Shown: positions 1 through 5,481 of the stretch, in pieces
Position numbering within the stretch: position 1 is the first letter of the stretch
Layout: each line of letters opens with the position of its first letter
NCBI GenBank assembly: GCA_019242435.1
Contig: JAFAVN010000071.1
Coordinates: 1-5,876, forward strand
From: Verrucomicrobiota bacterium
GTDB taxonomy: Bacteria > Verrucomicrobiota > Verrucomicrobiia > Chthoniobacterales > JAFAMB01
Reading direction: 5' to 3'
Length of the DNA: 5,876 bases
Notes under the pieces: model-generated
What the model was told of the DNA's origin: nothing
The model's input: only the letters and a program-made list of their open reading frames with translations
The model's database searches: none
Made by a program: the position numbers and the translations under genes

Positions 1-486
1 GATATGATTGCTCTTTTCCTCGCGGTCTTCTCGAAGGATAGGCGCGTCGGCATCCAGCGCCCTCTTAGGATCGACCAGAACAGGTAGCTCTTCGTAGTCA
101 ACTTCCACCATCTCAGCCGCGTCAGCGGCCGTATAGCGATCTTCGGCTACGACAAATGCCACCTCCTGAGATTGAAACAGCACCTTCCCCGTGGCCAACA
201 CCATCTGTTTGTCGAAAAACAAGGTTGGCATCCAAGAGAGATTCGCCTTTGCCAAATCTTCCCCGGTAATCACCGCTAGTACGCCCGGCACTTTTTTTGC
301 CTCTTCGGTGCGAATCGCAGTGATCCGGGCATGCGCATAGGGGCTTCGCACCATCTGACCGTACACCATCCCCGGCAAATGCACGTCGTCGACAAATGTC
401 CCTTTGCCTTGTATGAATCGCAAATCCTCCTTGCGCCTAACCGAGTGGCCCATCCCGCCAATTTCTGGAGAAGTCTTAGCCTGCAT
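1..486 (-). CDS. coxL: Aerobic CO dehydrogenase large (molybdopterin) subunit, N-terminal part, truncated by window edge
   Basis: The gene encodes the Mo/molybdopterin-cytosine-dinucleotide subunit of a xanthine oxidase-family hydroxylase; in CO dehydrogenase this subunit oxidises CO with water to CO2. Only the first 162 codons are visible, against about 800 in the family, because the reading frame runs off position 1. The translation has the family's opening motif (VRRKEDLRFIQGKG, residues 16-29), RSPYAHA (47-53) and MPTL (86-89). The stretch KVLFQSQEVAFVVAEDRY (101-118) and VDYEELPVLVDP (129-140) belong to the N-terminal hammerhead domain. These closely resemble Oligotropha CoxL as I remember it. 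The start chosen is the ATG at 486-484, giving MQAKTSPEIGG before the motif. It overlaps the end of coxS by 11 bp, which suggests translational coupling. The ATG at codon 12 is an alternative start. No clear Shine-Dalgarno precedes either. The active-site loop that separates form I from form II is outside the window, so the exact substrate is not proven. Confidence 0.88.
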   Translation of the reverse strand, partial: MQAKTSPEIGGMGHSVRRKEDLRFIQGKGTFVDDVHLPGMVYGQMVRSPYAHARITAIRTEEAKKVPGVLAVITGEDLAKANLSWMPTLFFDKQMVLATGKVLFQSQEVAFVVAEDRYTAADAAEMVEVDYEELPVLVDPKRALDADAPILREDREEKSNHI

Positions 487-1006
487 TGCTTACAAGTGTT
501 TGGTCTTTATTGCTGTCGTGCTCTTGGGATTCGCGATCAATGCGGGCTGCGGCATACTGCACCGCCTTGACAATGTTCTGGTAGCCGGTGCACCGGCAAA
601 GATTCCCGGAAATTCCCCAGCGGATCTGCTCTTCACTGGGATGGGGATTTTTCTCGAGCAGGGCGTAAGCAGACAAGATCATCCCCGGTGTGCAAAAGCC
701 GCACTGGAGCCCGTGCTCTTCCCGAAATCCTTCCTGCAACGGATGAAGCTGACCGTCTTGGGCTACTCCTTCAATGGTTCGAATCCCGTGACCGTCGGCC
801 TGAACTGCGAAAACCGTACAAGATTTTACCGGATGGCCGTCGAGCAAAACGGTGCAAACACCGCAATTGCTGGTGTCGCAGCCGACATGCGTTCCGGTTA
901 ATCCCAGAACATCGCGAATAAAATGGACTAACAAGAGCCGAGGCTCGACCTCGGTCTCCTGCTCCCGCCCGTTCACCTTTATGCGTACAATTTTTTTTAT
1001 CGCCAT
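476..1006 (-). CDS. coxS: Aerobic CO dehydrogenase small [2Fe-2S] subunit
   Basis: This is the iron-sulfur electron-transfer subunit of the CO dehydrogenase/xanthine oxidase family, linking the Mo site of CoxL to the FAD of CoxM. The 176-residue protein has the N-terminal ferredoxin-like cluster ligands C43, C48, C51 (GCDTSNCGVC) and C63. The C-terminal helical domain carries the second cluster ligands C102, C105 (QCGFCTPGM) and C137, C139 (GNLCRCTGYQNIVKA). All eight expected cysteines are present. The region HFIRD...LTGTHVGCDTS and the motif LQEGFREEHGLQCGFC match CoxS especially well. The tail after about residue 155 (acidic and polar, some 20 residues) is longer than I expect for CoxS. 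The gene lies 24 bp after coxM, and its end overlaps the coxL start. The start region contains a run of eight A residues (991-998 on this strand's complement), covering codons 3-6. No obvious Shine-Dalgarno precedes the ATG. Confidence 0.93.
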   Translation of the reverse strand: MAIKKIVRIKVNGREQETEVEPRLLLVHFIRDVLGLTGTHVGCDTSNCGVCTVLLDGHPVKSCTVFAVQADGHGIRTIEGVAQDGQLHPLQEGFREEHGLQCGFCTPGMILSAYALLEKNPHPSEEQIRWGISGNLCRCTGYQNIVKAVQYAAARIDRESQEHDSNKDQTLVSNAG

Positions 1007-1030
1007 AGTTTTTCTGAGGTTGAAACTTGC

Positions 1031-1903
1031 CTAAGAGCTACCGGCCCGCTCGCCGGCTCGAGTTAAAGCGCGCTTGGTTAATTCTCTAATCATTGCCAGC
1101 TTGTAGTCTGCAGGTCCGCGCAGGTCCGAACTGGGCTCCGCAGCCTCAGCCGCCAAGTCAGCGGCCCTCTTGATATTCTCTTCGTCGAGCGCCTTGCCTC
1201 GCAAAAATTCCTCAGCGCTGCCCGCTTTCAGCGGTGTGGCCCCAACATTGGTCAAGCCGACGACGGCTCGCCTGCAGACACCCTCGCCATCCAGTGTGAC
1301 CTGAGTCGCAACTCCGACCGTAGCAAAGTCACCAACTTTACGTTCGAGTTTGAAATAAGCTCCGCCGCTCCTTTCACCAGGAACTGGCAGGCGAACCTCG
1401 GTAAGAATCTCTCCATGCTCCAATGCTGTAGTGAACACACCCAGAAAAAATTCTTTGACCGGGATGCTTCTCGCTCCGTGTGGTCCCACGGCGATAACCT
1501 CAGCTTCCAACGCAAGCATGGTCGCCGGATGATCGTTAGCCGGATCTCCATGGGCAAGATTGCCGCCCACTGTCGCCAGATTTCGTACCTGCGGATCAGC
1601 AATCACCGACGCCGTGTCCAGGATGATCGGATATTTGGAGCGAATGAGTTCCGAACTTTCCAGATCGGCCTCACGAGTTAGGCCACCGATTTTCAGATAC
1701 CCGTTATCTTCTTTGATGTACCGGAGATCAGCGATTTGGTTGATGTCGATGAGGTACTCCGGCCTGGCCAGGCGCATTTTCATCATCGGAATCAAACTCT
1801 GACCGCCACTCAGTATTTTTGCTGTATCACCGTACTGTTGCAGGAGAGCGACCGCTTCGGAGAGGGTTTGAGGTCGCGAGTAATCGAAAGCAGGGGGGAT
1901 CAT
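1031..1903 (-). CDS. coxM: Aerobic CO dehydrogenase medium (FAD-binding) subunit
   Basis: This is the flavoprotein subunit that takes electrons from the CoxS clusters onto FAD and passes them to a quinone or other acceptor. The 290 residues match the usual length of about 285-290. The FAD-binding signatures are SGGQSLIPMM (32-41), where the first position is more often A, and TVGGNLAHGDPANDHPA (111-127). The segments KVGDFAT and GLTNVGATPL, and the C-terminal PSSDLRGPADYK, are typical of the CO dehydrogenase flavoprotein C-terminal domain. The opening MIPPAFDYSRPQTLSEAVALL is the standard N-terminus, which supports the ATG at 1903-1901. It is the first gene of the visible M-S-L operon, with coxS starting 24 bp downstream. 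M-S-L is the order known for form I CO dehydrogenases, while form II clusters are commonly S-L-M. The Shine-Dalgarno is weak or absent (TAAGAA, about 12-17 bases before the ATG). Confidence 0.92.
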   Translation of the reverse strand: MIPPAFDYSRPQTLSEAVALLQQYGDTAKILSGGQSLIPMMKMRLARPEYLIDINQIADLRYIKEDNGYLKIGGLTREADLESSELIRSKYPIILDTASVIADPQVRNLATVGGNLAHGDPANDHPATMLALEAEVIAVGPHGARSIPVKEFFLGVFTTALEHGEILTEVRLPVPGERSGGAYFKLERKVGDFATVGVATQVTLDGEGVCRRAVVGLTNVGATPLKAGSAEEFLRGKALDEENIKRAADLAAEAAEPSSDLRGPADYKLAMIRELTKRALTRAGERAGSS

Positions 1904-1985
1904 CTAATAATTTTGTTCTTAAAACGCACGTTAGCCGCTAATGTCGACCAGGTCCGAGAGCCCTGCCTCGATCAGGCGCAGAAGC

Positions 1986-1997
1986 ACAAACGTTTGT
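1986..1997. promoter_or_regulatory. 12-bp perfect palindrome in the cox leader
   Basis: The sequence acaaacgtttgt is a perfect dyad lying 83-94 bp upstream of the coxM start and downstream of the candidate promoter. It could be a binding site for a dimeric regulator. No regulator gene is visible in the window, so the role is unproven. Confidence 0.3.
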
Positions 1998-2016
1998 TGG
2001 GGGAATGATATCGCAG

Positions 2017-2031
2017 ACGAGCTACGCTCGT
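2017..2031. other. Short hairpin in the cox leader
   Basis: The arms acgagc (2017-2022) and gctcgt (2026-2031) are complementary over 6 bp with a 3-base loop. On the minus strand it would form near the 5' end of the predicted leader transcript. No T run follows, so it is not an intrinsic terminator. It could act in mRNA stability or as an operator, or be chance. Confidence 0.3.
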
Positions 2032-2047
2032 GCGCGTGACGTTTATT

Positions 2048-2076
2048 GTTATACAGCCGATCGCAACGCAGAACAA
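2048..2076 (-). promoter_or_regulatory. Candidate sigma70-type promoter for the cox operon
   Basis: On the minus strand, TTGTTC (complement of 2071-2076) and TATAAC (complement of 2048-2053) are separated by exactly 17 bases. The -10 matches the consensus at five of six positions and the -35 at three of six. Transcription would start near 2041, leaving a leader of about 140 bases before coxM. This is inferred from sequence only; many bacteria outside Proteobacteria use looser promoters. Confidence 0.35.
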
Positions 2077-2244
2077 GTGCAATCAACACCGGCAATCGCC
2101 TCACCGCCAGCACGTTAGAGAAGACTCATCAGAAAACTCGTAATCATCGGCGACAATTGTAAAGCAAGAACTTCCTCCTCCGAATTGCGCTTCGCTGCTG
2201 GGAGATCGCCGCCTTTGTCATCTGCGTGGCATCGCCTGCCCATA

Positions 2245-2313
2245 CTGGAGGGGAGCCGCTTTGCGGGTTTGCAGCTCTGAGGGAATTAAGCAGGCGGCTC
2301 CCGGGAATGGCCC
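2245..2313 (-). repeat. Inverted partial copy of the 93-bp repeat
   Basis: Read on the minus strand, this segment matches about two thirds of the unit in the main array: the gggagccgcc arm, the taattccctcagag core, the gcaaac segment and the gcggctcccctcc arm. Only a few mismatches are visible. It lies about 160 bp from the direct array, in the opposite orientation. The paired copies could form a long-range inverted repeat. Confidence 0.8.
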
Positions 2314-2481
2314 CTGAGCGTCAATCGAATCCAGCGGAGACTTGGTATGCCCGAATTCGCAAATTTCAGTAGGGAATGCAACCGGACTGGCCACGAACCG
2401 CTGGATCTTTCCCGGGGAGCCGCCGGTCTGTCTCGAAGACTTTCGGGGCAAATCCTCGGCCGTACTAGAGACCTGCAAAGC
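2314..2481. other. Spacer between inverted and direct repeat copies, with degenerate repeat fragments
   Basis: Most of this segment is unique and lacks a credible gene. Fragments of the repeat can be seen: cccggggagccgcc near 2408-2421, and acctgcaaagcgg running into the first direct copy near 2471. This suggests an older, decayed unit lies between the inverted copy and the conserved array. Confidence 0.5.
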
Positions 2482-2868
2482 GGCACCCCTCCAGGCGCTA
2501 GGGCTGATTGAAATTTGCTGGGCGTTCCCGGGAGCCGCCTGCTAGCCACTCATGGAGTTAGGAGCCTACAAAGTCGGCTCCCCTCCAGGCGCCAGGGCTG
2601 ATAGAAACTGCTGGGCCAATCCCGGGAGCCGCCTGTTTAATTCCCTCAGAGTTGCAAACCTGCAAAGCGGCTCCCCTCCAGGCGCCAGGGCTGATAGAAA
2701 CTGCTGGGCGATTCTCGGGAGCCGCCTGTTTAATTCCCTCAGAGTTGCAAACCTGCAAAGCGGCTCCCCTTCAGGCGCCAGGGCTGATAGAAACTGCTGG
2801 GCCAATCCCGGGAGCCGCCTATTTAATTCCCTCAGAGTTGCAAACCTGCAAAGCCGCTTCCCTCCAGG
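2482..2868 (+). repeat. 93-bp tandem repeat array with inverted arms (four copies plus a partial one)
   Basis: Anchoring on ggctcccctccagg, units begin at 2482, 2576, 2669, 2762 and 2855, giving spacings of 94, 93, 93 and 93 bp. The units at 2576, 2669 and 2762 differ from one another at only about two to five positions. The unit at 2482 is more diverged, especially in its second half, and the one at 2855 is a short remnant. Each conserved unit contains arms gcggctccc and gggagccgc, for example 2667-2675 and 2717-2725, which form a 9-bp stem. The same arms also face each other across unit junctions, so two alternative foldings are possible. No unique spacers occur, so it is not CRISPR. Frames stay open through it on both strands because 93 is divisible by three. 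Function unknown; it may be a dispersed intergenic palindromic element that expanded locally. Confidence 0.9.
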
Positions 2869-2880
2869 TCGGCAAGCGGC
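2853..2880 (-). terminator. Hairpin just after the aldo/keto reductase stop, possible weak terminator
   Basis: The arms gccgctt (2853-2859) and aagcggc (2874-2880) give a perfect 7-bp stem with a 14-base loop. On the minus strand it begins about 10 bases after the stop codon at 2890-2892. Only TTT follows the stem, so as an intrinsic terminator it would be weak. Its left arm is the last remnant of the 93-bp repeat, so the array may supply the transcript's 3' end. Confidence 0.4.
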
Positions 2881-2889
2881 GGTTGCTGC

Positions 2890-3888
2890 TTAGCGATTGA
2901 CCATCGCCATCATCTCAGGCGTGTACCGATCGCCGGTAACGCTGATTCCTCGGATTCGGTCGTCGGTTTCTTTCAGATCCTGTTCCGTAAGCTGCACTGC
3001 TAGTGCACCCATGTTGTCCTCCAAGTAGTGTACCCGCTTTGTACCCGGAATCGGAATCATATCTTGTCCTTGAGCTAGAACCCAGGCGAGAGCGAATTGG
3101 GCGGCTGAACATGCCTTCTTCGCTGCCAGATCTTTCGCGGCCTCCGCCAGCTTCAGATTGCTCTGAAACACAGCTTCGGCAAAACGGGGGTTAGTTAGTC
3201 GCCAATCACTTGGATCAAGATCGGACGGTTTTTGAATCGCACCCGTTAGGAAGCCGCGCCCAAGCGGGCTATATGGGACAAACCCAATGCCGAGTCCCCG
3301 ACAGGTCGCCAGCACCCCGTTGGTCTCAACATCGCGTGTCCAAAGCGAGTATTCGCTCTGCAATGCAGCGATCGGATGCACTTTGGCCGCGCGCCGCAAA
3401 GTTTCCGGGGCAGCCTCAGAAAGACCGATGGCACGGACCTTTCCCTCTTTTACCAATTCCCCTACCGCACCTACTGTTTCTTCGATCGGCACGTTCGAAT
3501 CCACTCGATGCTGGTAATATAGATCAATCTGCTCGATCCCCAGCCGCCGCAGCGAACCATCACACGCCCGGCGCACATTTGCCGGCGAGCTATCTAAGCC
3601 GCCTCGTACGCCGTTCTCGAGTTTGAAGCCGAACTTGGTGGCCACGACGACTCTTTCCCGGGAAATCTCCTTCAGAAAACGGCCAAGTAATTCCTCGTTG
3701 GTGTAGGGGCCGTATACCTCGGCCGTATCCAGGAAATTACCTCCCAGGTCGAGATAGCGGTGCAAGACGCGCCTGTTCTCCGCATCATCAGTAGGCCCGT
3801 AGGCAAAGGACATTCCCATACACCCAAGCCCCAACGCCGAAACCTTGATGCCTGAATTACCTAATGAACGATAAGGTATGGATGACAT
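2890..3888 (-). CDS. Aldo/keto reductase (NADPH-dependent)
   Basis: This is a soluble single-domain TIM-barrel oxidoreductase that reduces aldehydes or ketones with NADPH. The 332-residue length is normal for the YakC/AKR13-like group. The N-terminus IPYRSLGNSGIKVSALGLGCMGMS is characteristic. The catalytic tetrad is present: D54 and Y59 (FLDTAEVYG), K85 (VATKFG) and H127 (YYQHRVD). The cofactor phosphate-binding segment is IPIPGTKR (residues 278-285), with the following helix starting YLEDN. VPYSPLGRGFLTG is a further family motif. The ATG at 3888 places the conserved N-terminus correctly, but no Shine-Dalgarno is visible upstream. The gene is monocistronic in appearance: a terminator separates it from the upstream alcohol dehydrogenase, and a repeat array lies directly downstream. 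The natural substrate cannot be read from sequence. Confidence 0.93.
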   Translation of the reverse strand: MSSIPYRSLGNSGIKVSALGLGCMGMSFAYGPTDDAENRRVLHRYLDLGGNFLDTAEVYGPYTNEELLGRFLKEISRERVVVATKFGFKLENGVRGGLDSSPANVRRACDGSLRRLGIEQIDLYYQHRVDSNVPIEETVGAVGELVKEGKVRAIGLSEAAPETLRRAAKVHPIAALQSEYSLWTRDVETNGVLATCRGLGIGFVPYSPLGRGFLTGAIQKPSDLDPSDWRLTNPRFAEAVFQSNLKLAEAAKDLAAKKACSAAQFALAWVLAQGQDMIPIPGTKRVHYLEDNMGALAVQLTEQDLKETDDRIRGISVTGDRYTPEMMAMVNR

Positions 3889-3908
3889 ATAATTTGAAGT
3901 GTTAGTGG

Positions 3909-3937
3909 TATCTATCAGAACGGCAACATCCGTTCAA
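3909..3937 (-). promoter_or_regulatory. Possible promoter with overlapping operator palindrome for the aldo/keto reductase
   Basis: On the minus strand, TTGAAC (complement of 3932-3937) and TAGATA (complement of 3909-3914) are 17 bases apart; the -35 is fair and the -10 poor. A dyad gaacgg-N6-ccgttc (3918-3935) fills the -35 end and the spacer, where a repressor would block RNA polymerase. The predicted start lies only about 14 bases before the ATG. No regulator gene is nearby in the window. Confidence 0.35.
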
Positions 3938-4220
3938 AGCTGATGTTAATGGTTTAACAAGGAAGCATAGGCAGCATACAAACTTGCCACATCAGGCATG
4001 TGAGAATTACATTTTGACGGGCATTTCCATCCCCACGTGACCCAGAAGAGAAAATTCGCCGGATTACAGCGGAAAGCCGCCTGGTCTCCTGTCCCTTTTA
4101 CCTTTGGTTTCATGAACCCAATGTAAAAAGGATCTTACCGTCCCTCTCTCGGGCTCTTGCTCAGCCTGTCGGAACTTTGCGACAAAATGAGAATAGCCGG
4201 AGTATTGGAGTACTGCTCAT
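3938..4220. other. Intergenic region with an interrupted hairpin at 4095-4131
   Basis: No supported gene is present. The main structure is a two-tier inverted repeat. Outer arms ttttac (4096-4101) and gtaaaa (4123-4128) can be extended by cc/gg with one bulged A, and inner arms ggtt (4106-4109) and aacc (4115-4118) close on a 5-base loop. A smaller dyad, cacat-N5-atgtg, lies near 3988-4002. The open frame at 4177-4407 on the plus strand overlaps the end of the alcohol dehydrogenase and has no protein-like features. Confidence 0.45.
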
Positions 4221-4241
4221 AAAAAACGGCGGCAGGCGCCG
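4221..4241 (-). terminator. Intrinsic terminator of the alcohol dehydrogenase gene
   Basis: Read on the minus strand, CGGCG-CCTGC-CGCCG forms a 5-bp all-GC stem with a 5-base loop and is followed directly by six T residues (complement of 4221-4226). It lies about 72 bases after the stop codon. An adjoining gcgcc/ggcgc dyad could strengthen or compete with the stem. Confidence 0.65.
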
Positions 4242-4313
4242 GACGGCGCAGATACAGGCCACCGCTGCTGGTCCCACAGGCGGACACCACCAAATCTTTA
4301 TCCATTGCTTAGG

Positions 4314-5369
4314 TTATCCTTCGCTTTTCAGCGAGGCTATATCGATGACAAATCGATATTTAACCTGTCCTTTGATCATCCGCTCGTACGCTTCATTGAT
4401 CTGCTGAATTGGAATTACCTCCACGTCAGAGGTGATACCGTGTTCAGCGCAGTAATCGAGCATTTCCTGCGTTTCCTGGATACCGCCGATCATTGAACCG
4501 GCAACACTGCGGCGCTTCGGCACGATACTGAACCCGGGCACCTGCAATGGCTCGGTCGGCAGACCGACCAAGATAAAAACGCCATCGGTCCTCAACGTAC
4601 TCAGGTACGGTTCGACATCGTGCGGCGCGGAGACAGTATCGATGACGAAATCGAAAGACTTGGCCAACTTCTTAAAGACACCCGGGTCGGAGGTCAGCTC
4701 AAAATGATGGGCGCCGAGACGCTTGGCGTCTGCTTCCTTCGATCGCGATGAACTGAGCATCGTCACTTCCGCGCCGAGCGACGCTCCGAGTTTTACCGCC
4801 ATGTGACCGAGACCACCCAAGCCGAGCACTCCCAGCTTATGGCCTTTCCCGACCTTCCAGTGACGGAAAGGCGAATAGGTGGTAATACCCGCACACAATA
4901 GTGGTGCTACCCCTTCCAGCGGCAGCTTGGGTGAAACGGAGAGAGTATAGTTCTCGTCCACTACCACTTGAGTAGAATAGCCGCCATAGGTAGGCGTTTT
5001 GCCGTCCTGTTCGTAACCGTTGTAGGTCGGGCTCATGCCTTTGTCGCAATACTGTTCCAGCCCGGCTTTACATTCGGGGCATTCACGACAGGAATCGACG
5101 AAGCAGCCTACCCCGACCAAGTCGCCAATCTTGAATTTCGACACATGATCGCCAATCTTGACCACGCGCCCGACAATCTCATGTCCAGGGACCATTGGAT
5201 ACATGGAACCGCCCCATTCGTTGCGCACCTGGTGGATATCAGAATGGCAGACTCCGCAATATAAGATGTCGATTTGAACATCGTGCGGACGGACATCACG
5301 CCGATTGAAAGAAAACGGCCCGAGCGGATCCGTGGCGCTCTGAGCGGCATAACCTTTTGTGTTGTTCAT
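4314..5369 (-). CDS. Zinc-dependent NAD(P)H alcohol dehydrogenase, YahK/cinnamyl alcohol dehydrogenase type
   Basis: This medium-chain dehydrogenase interconverts aldehydes and primary alcohols, in this subgroup usually working as an NADPH aldehyde reductase. The 351 residues are full length. Catalytic zinc ligands are C41 (YCGVCHSD), H63 with E64 (PGHEIVG) and C159 (LLCAGITTYSP). Structural zinc ligands are C94, C97, C100 and C108. The Rossmann glycine motif is GLGGLG (183-188). SSSRSK (206-211) follows the second strand where NADPH-binding members carry Ser/Arg rather than an acidic residue. Segments such as VGCFVDSC, AGSMIGGIQETQEMLDYCAEHGI and INEAYERMIKGQVKYRFVID match E. coli YahK closely, from memory. 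The ATG at 5369 gives the expected N-terminus; GGGA about 16 bases upstream is too far to be a good Shine-Dalgarno. The gene appears to be transcribed alone and ends at the 4221-4241 terminator. Confidence 0.94.
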   Translation of the reverse strand: MNNTKGYAAQSATDPLGPFSFNRRDVRPHDVQIDILYCGVCHSDIHQVRNEWGGSMYPMVPGHEIVGRVVKIGDHVSKFKIGDLVGVGCFVDSCRECPECKAGLEQYCDKGMSPTYNGYEQDGKTPTYGGYSTQVVVDENYTLSVSPKLPLEGVAPLLCAGITTYSPFRHWKVGKGHKLGVLGLGGLGHMAVKLGASLGAEVTMLSSSRSKEADAKRLGAHHFELTSDPGVFKKLAKSFDFVIDTVSAPHDVEPYLSTLRTDGVFILVGLPTEPLQVPGFSIVPKRRSVAGSMIGGIQETQEMLDYCAEHGITSDVEVIPIQQINEAYERMIKGQVKYRFVIDIASLKSEG

Positions 5370-5378
5370 AATGGTAGT

Positions 5379-5406
5379 GTTATTCCCTGATACATTTGGC
5401 CGCCAA
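5379..5406 (-). promoter_or_regulatory. Possible promoter and operator dyad for the alcohol dehydrogenase
   Basis: An inverted repeat ttggc-c-gccaa (5396-5406) lies 27-37 bases upstream of the start codon. On the minus strand its TTGGCG overlaps a possible -35, with AATAAC (complement of 5379-5384) 16 bases further on as a weak -10. That would place the transcript start almost at the ATG, giving a very short leader. The match is weak and could be chance. Confidence 0.25.
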
Positions 5407-5440
5407 CGCGGCAGGCTGCAAGCCCTGAGAGTTCCTTAAC

Positions 5441-5481
5441 AAAAGCGCACCCGCCTCCGCTTCGCGACGGCGCCGGGTGCG
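5441..5481 (-). terminator. Terminator-like hairpin upstream of the alcohol dehydrogenase
   Basis: The arms cgcacccg (5446-5453) and cgggtgcg (5474-5481) give a perfect 8-bp stem, with an additional gcc/ggc pairing inside. On the minus strand the stem is followed by C and four T residues (complement of 5441-5444). It would stop transcripts entering from the right, insulating the dehydrogenase gene, or could act as an attenuator if its promoter lies further upstream. Confidence 0.45.

Larger units (their letters stand above)
1904..2244. other. Intergenic region upstream of coxM
   Basis: About 340 bp with no supported gene. It holds the candidate cox promoter and two small palindromes listed separately. 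The open frame on the minus strand at 1931-2113 (60 codons) has no recognisable motif and a composition unlike the flanking proteins, so it is left out. The part from about 2100 to 2244 shows nothing I can identify. Confidence 0.5.

Noticed and set aside
451..453. Alternative coxL start at codon 12 (MGHSVRRKED)
   Set aside because: Possible, but the upstream ATG at 486 keeps the SPEIGG lead typical of the family and overlaps coxS in a coupled arrangement. No good ribosome binding site favours the inner ATG.
276..461. 61-codon minus-strand open frame
   Set aside because: It lies in another frame inside the truncated coxL, whose motifs are unmistakable.
404..901. 165-codon plus-strand open frame
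   Set aside because: It is antisense to coxS, which has all its cluster motifs; the frame shows no domain and arises from coxS codon composition.
1931..2113. 60-codon minus-strand open frame upstream of coxM
   Set aside because: It has no motif or ribosome binding site and overlaps the predicted promoter and leader.
2218..2549. Overlapping open frames over the inverted repeat copy
   Set aside because: Several frames are open on both strands at once with no family resemblance; this is repeat sequence.
2482..2868. CRISPR array
   Set aside because: The whole 93-bp unit is conserved, with no unique spacers of regular length, and no cas genes are nearby.
2245..2868. Insertion sequence or transposon ends
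   Set aside because: There is no transposase frame between the inverted copies and no target-site duplication could be seen.
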